Shown here in pieces: positions 63,282 through 64,000 of a DNA stretch of 64,000 nt; within the stretch, counting starts at the first letter, position 1, and the number at the start of each line of letters is the position of its first letter. A program made the translations under genes and the position numbers. The notes under the pieces are model-generated. The model was not told the origin of the DNA, ran no database searches, and was given only the letters and a program-made list of their open reading frames with translations. Source of the DNA: Vreelandella populi (GTDB lineage Bacteria > Pseudomonadota > Gammaproteobacteria > Pseudomonadales > Halomonadaceae); the NCBI RefSeq assembly GCF_003989825.1, contig NZ_RZHE01000004.1, positions 248,001-312,000 of the forward strand. The letters run 5' to 3'.

Positions 63282-64000
63282 TTAAAGCATTGGCAGCCAG
63301 AAAGCCAAAGCGATCAAGGTCGCGAGCAGTACCGGTGGCGTAATTACCAAGCCGATTTTCATGTATTGGCCCCAGCCAATCTTGTACCCCTTGCCCGCCA
63401 GCACGTGCAGCCAAAGAAGCGTGGCAAGACTGCCGATCGGCGTGAACTTGGGCCCCAGATCGTTACCAATGACATTGGCATAGATCATCAGCTCTTGAGT
63501 TGCCGCGGGTACCTGCGCCTGGTCGATCGCCAGCGCGCCGACCAGCGTTGAGGGCATATTGTTCATGACAGAGGCCACGATTGCCGAAAGAAAGCCGGTG
63601 CCCAGGGTCGCAACAACGTCACCCTGTTGCGCTAGCCATTCAAGCGCCAGAGCGCCGTAATGGGTCAGTCCCGCATTGCCAAGCCCGTAAACGACGAGGT
63701 ACATACCAATCGAGAACAGCACGATCTGCCAAGGTGCACCGCGCAGCGCGCCCGTTACAGAGACGACGGCGCCACGCCCTTGTTGCCACCATCGCCCTGC
63801 AATGACCATCAAAAGAACCGCTGCGGCTCCTGTCACAAAGGCGATAGGAATACCTAGCGGCGCCGTCACGAAATAAGCAACAAGTAGTGTCGCAAGCAAA
63901 GGAAAAGCCGCTTTGAATACCAACGGGTCCTTAACGGCCAAGCGCGGTTCGTCTAGATTCTCAACGGGATAGTGTTTAGGGATTCGACGACCAAAGACAA
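63282..64000 (-). CDS. arsB: Arsenite efflux membrane protein ArsB, C-terminal part
   Basis: The last 238 codons of an arsenite/antimonite efflux permease; the gene continues past the window edge. Motifs typical of ArsB: RGAPWQIVLFSIGMYLVVYGL, TLGTGFLSAIVASVMNNMP and YANVIGNDLGPKFTPIGSLATLLWLHVLAG. It expels arsenite across the inner membrane, alone or with ArsA. No arsR or arsC lies within the window; they may lie beyond the edge. Confidence 0.9.
   Translation of the reverse strand, partial: VFGRRIPKHYPVENLDEPRLAVKDPLVFKAAFPLLATLLVAYFVTAPLGIPIAFVTGAAAVLLMVIAGRWWQQGRGAVVSVTGALRGAPWQIVLFSIGMYLVVYGLGNAGLTHYGALALEWLAQQGDVVATLGTGFLSAIVASVMNNMPSTLVGALAIDQAQVPAATQELMIYANVIGNDLGPKFTPIGSLATLLWLHVLAGKGYKIGWGQYMKIGLVITPPVLLATLIALAFWLPML

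Noticed and set aside
1..64000. CRISPR arrays, tRNA or rRNA genes, insertion sequences, prophage
   Set aside because: No regularly spaced repeats, no cloverleaf sequences that I could recognise, and no transposase, integrase or phage proteins were found by reading both strands.

Overview
The window is one continuous piece of a gammaproteobacterial chromosome, most likely a Halomonas or close relative (Halomonadaceae). This is an inference from gene families and gene order: an Entner-Doudoroff type central carbon block with HexR-like operators, a Pseudomonas-style fruB-fruK-fruA system, PutA/PutP, a SUF operon with SufT, and a very acidic exported phosphatase. I see no rRNA, tRNA, CRISPR array, transposase or phage gene. 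Coding density is high, and almost every long frame fits a known conserved family.

Region 1 (1-21.2 kb) is sugar catabolism. It opens with the end of a De Ley-Doudoroff galactonate module (dgoK end, dgoA, a lactonase) facing a sodium/sugar symporter. Next come eda, pgl and zwf on the minus strand, and a module of DUF3455 protein, ECF sigma factor and anti-sigma factor. Divergent gap and pyk follow, with mgsA directly behind pyk, then fruR divergent from fruB-fruK-fruA, then pgi. Near-consensus HexR-type operators lie upstream of zwf, between gap and pyk, and upstream of pgi. A FruR/Cra-type operator lies before fruB. Glucose-6-phosphate, fructose and glyceraldehyde-3-phosphate metabolism are thus tied together by two regulators, of which only fruR lies in the window.

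Region 2 (21.2-29.4 kb) is more accessory: two GNAT acetyltransferases with an attC-like sequence between them, an orphan coiled-coil protein, an alkaline phosphatase, a PA0069-type radical SAM protein, a Na/phosphate symporter with a small partner, a decayed LuxR-type regulator and a small winged-helix protein.

Region 3 (29.4-42.5 kb) holds a caa3-type cytochrome oxidase operon (subunit II with cytochrome c, a subunit I-III fusion, a small membrane protein and a copper P-type ATPase), DUF2231 and CopD-like membrane proteins, glpG-DUF1315-DUF2797, nadK with a phosphoesterase, an EamA transporter and a Pmp3-tailed protein.

Region 4 (42.5-54.2 kb) holds a CBS protein, an AraC-type regulator next to putA and putP (proline use), OmpW, YqcC, and a DUF3549/zinc protease/RimK group. 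Region 5 (54.2-64 kb) holds sanA, the suf operon read from its Rrf2 regulator through sufB, sufC, sufD, sufS and sufT, then PhnA, a PEBP-like protein, a lipoprotein, a DUF393 thiol protein and the C-terminal part of arsB running off the end.

Nothing here is an obviously new defence or mobile system. The most useful leads are the paired HexR-like operators, the DUF3455/ECF sigma module with its repeated start codons, the putA-putP intergenic small frame, a possible antisense small RNA near 43.2 kb, and the attC-like site near 21.75 kb.
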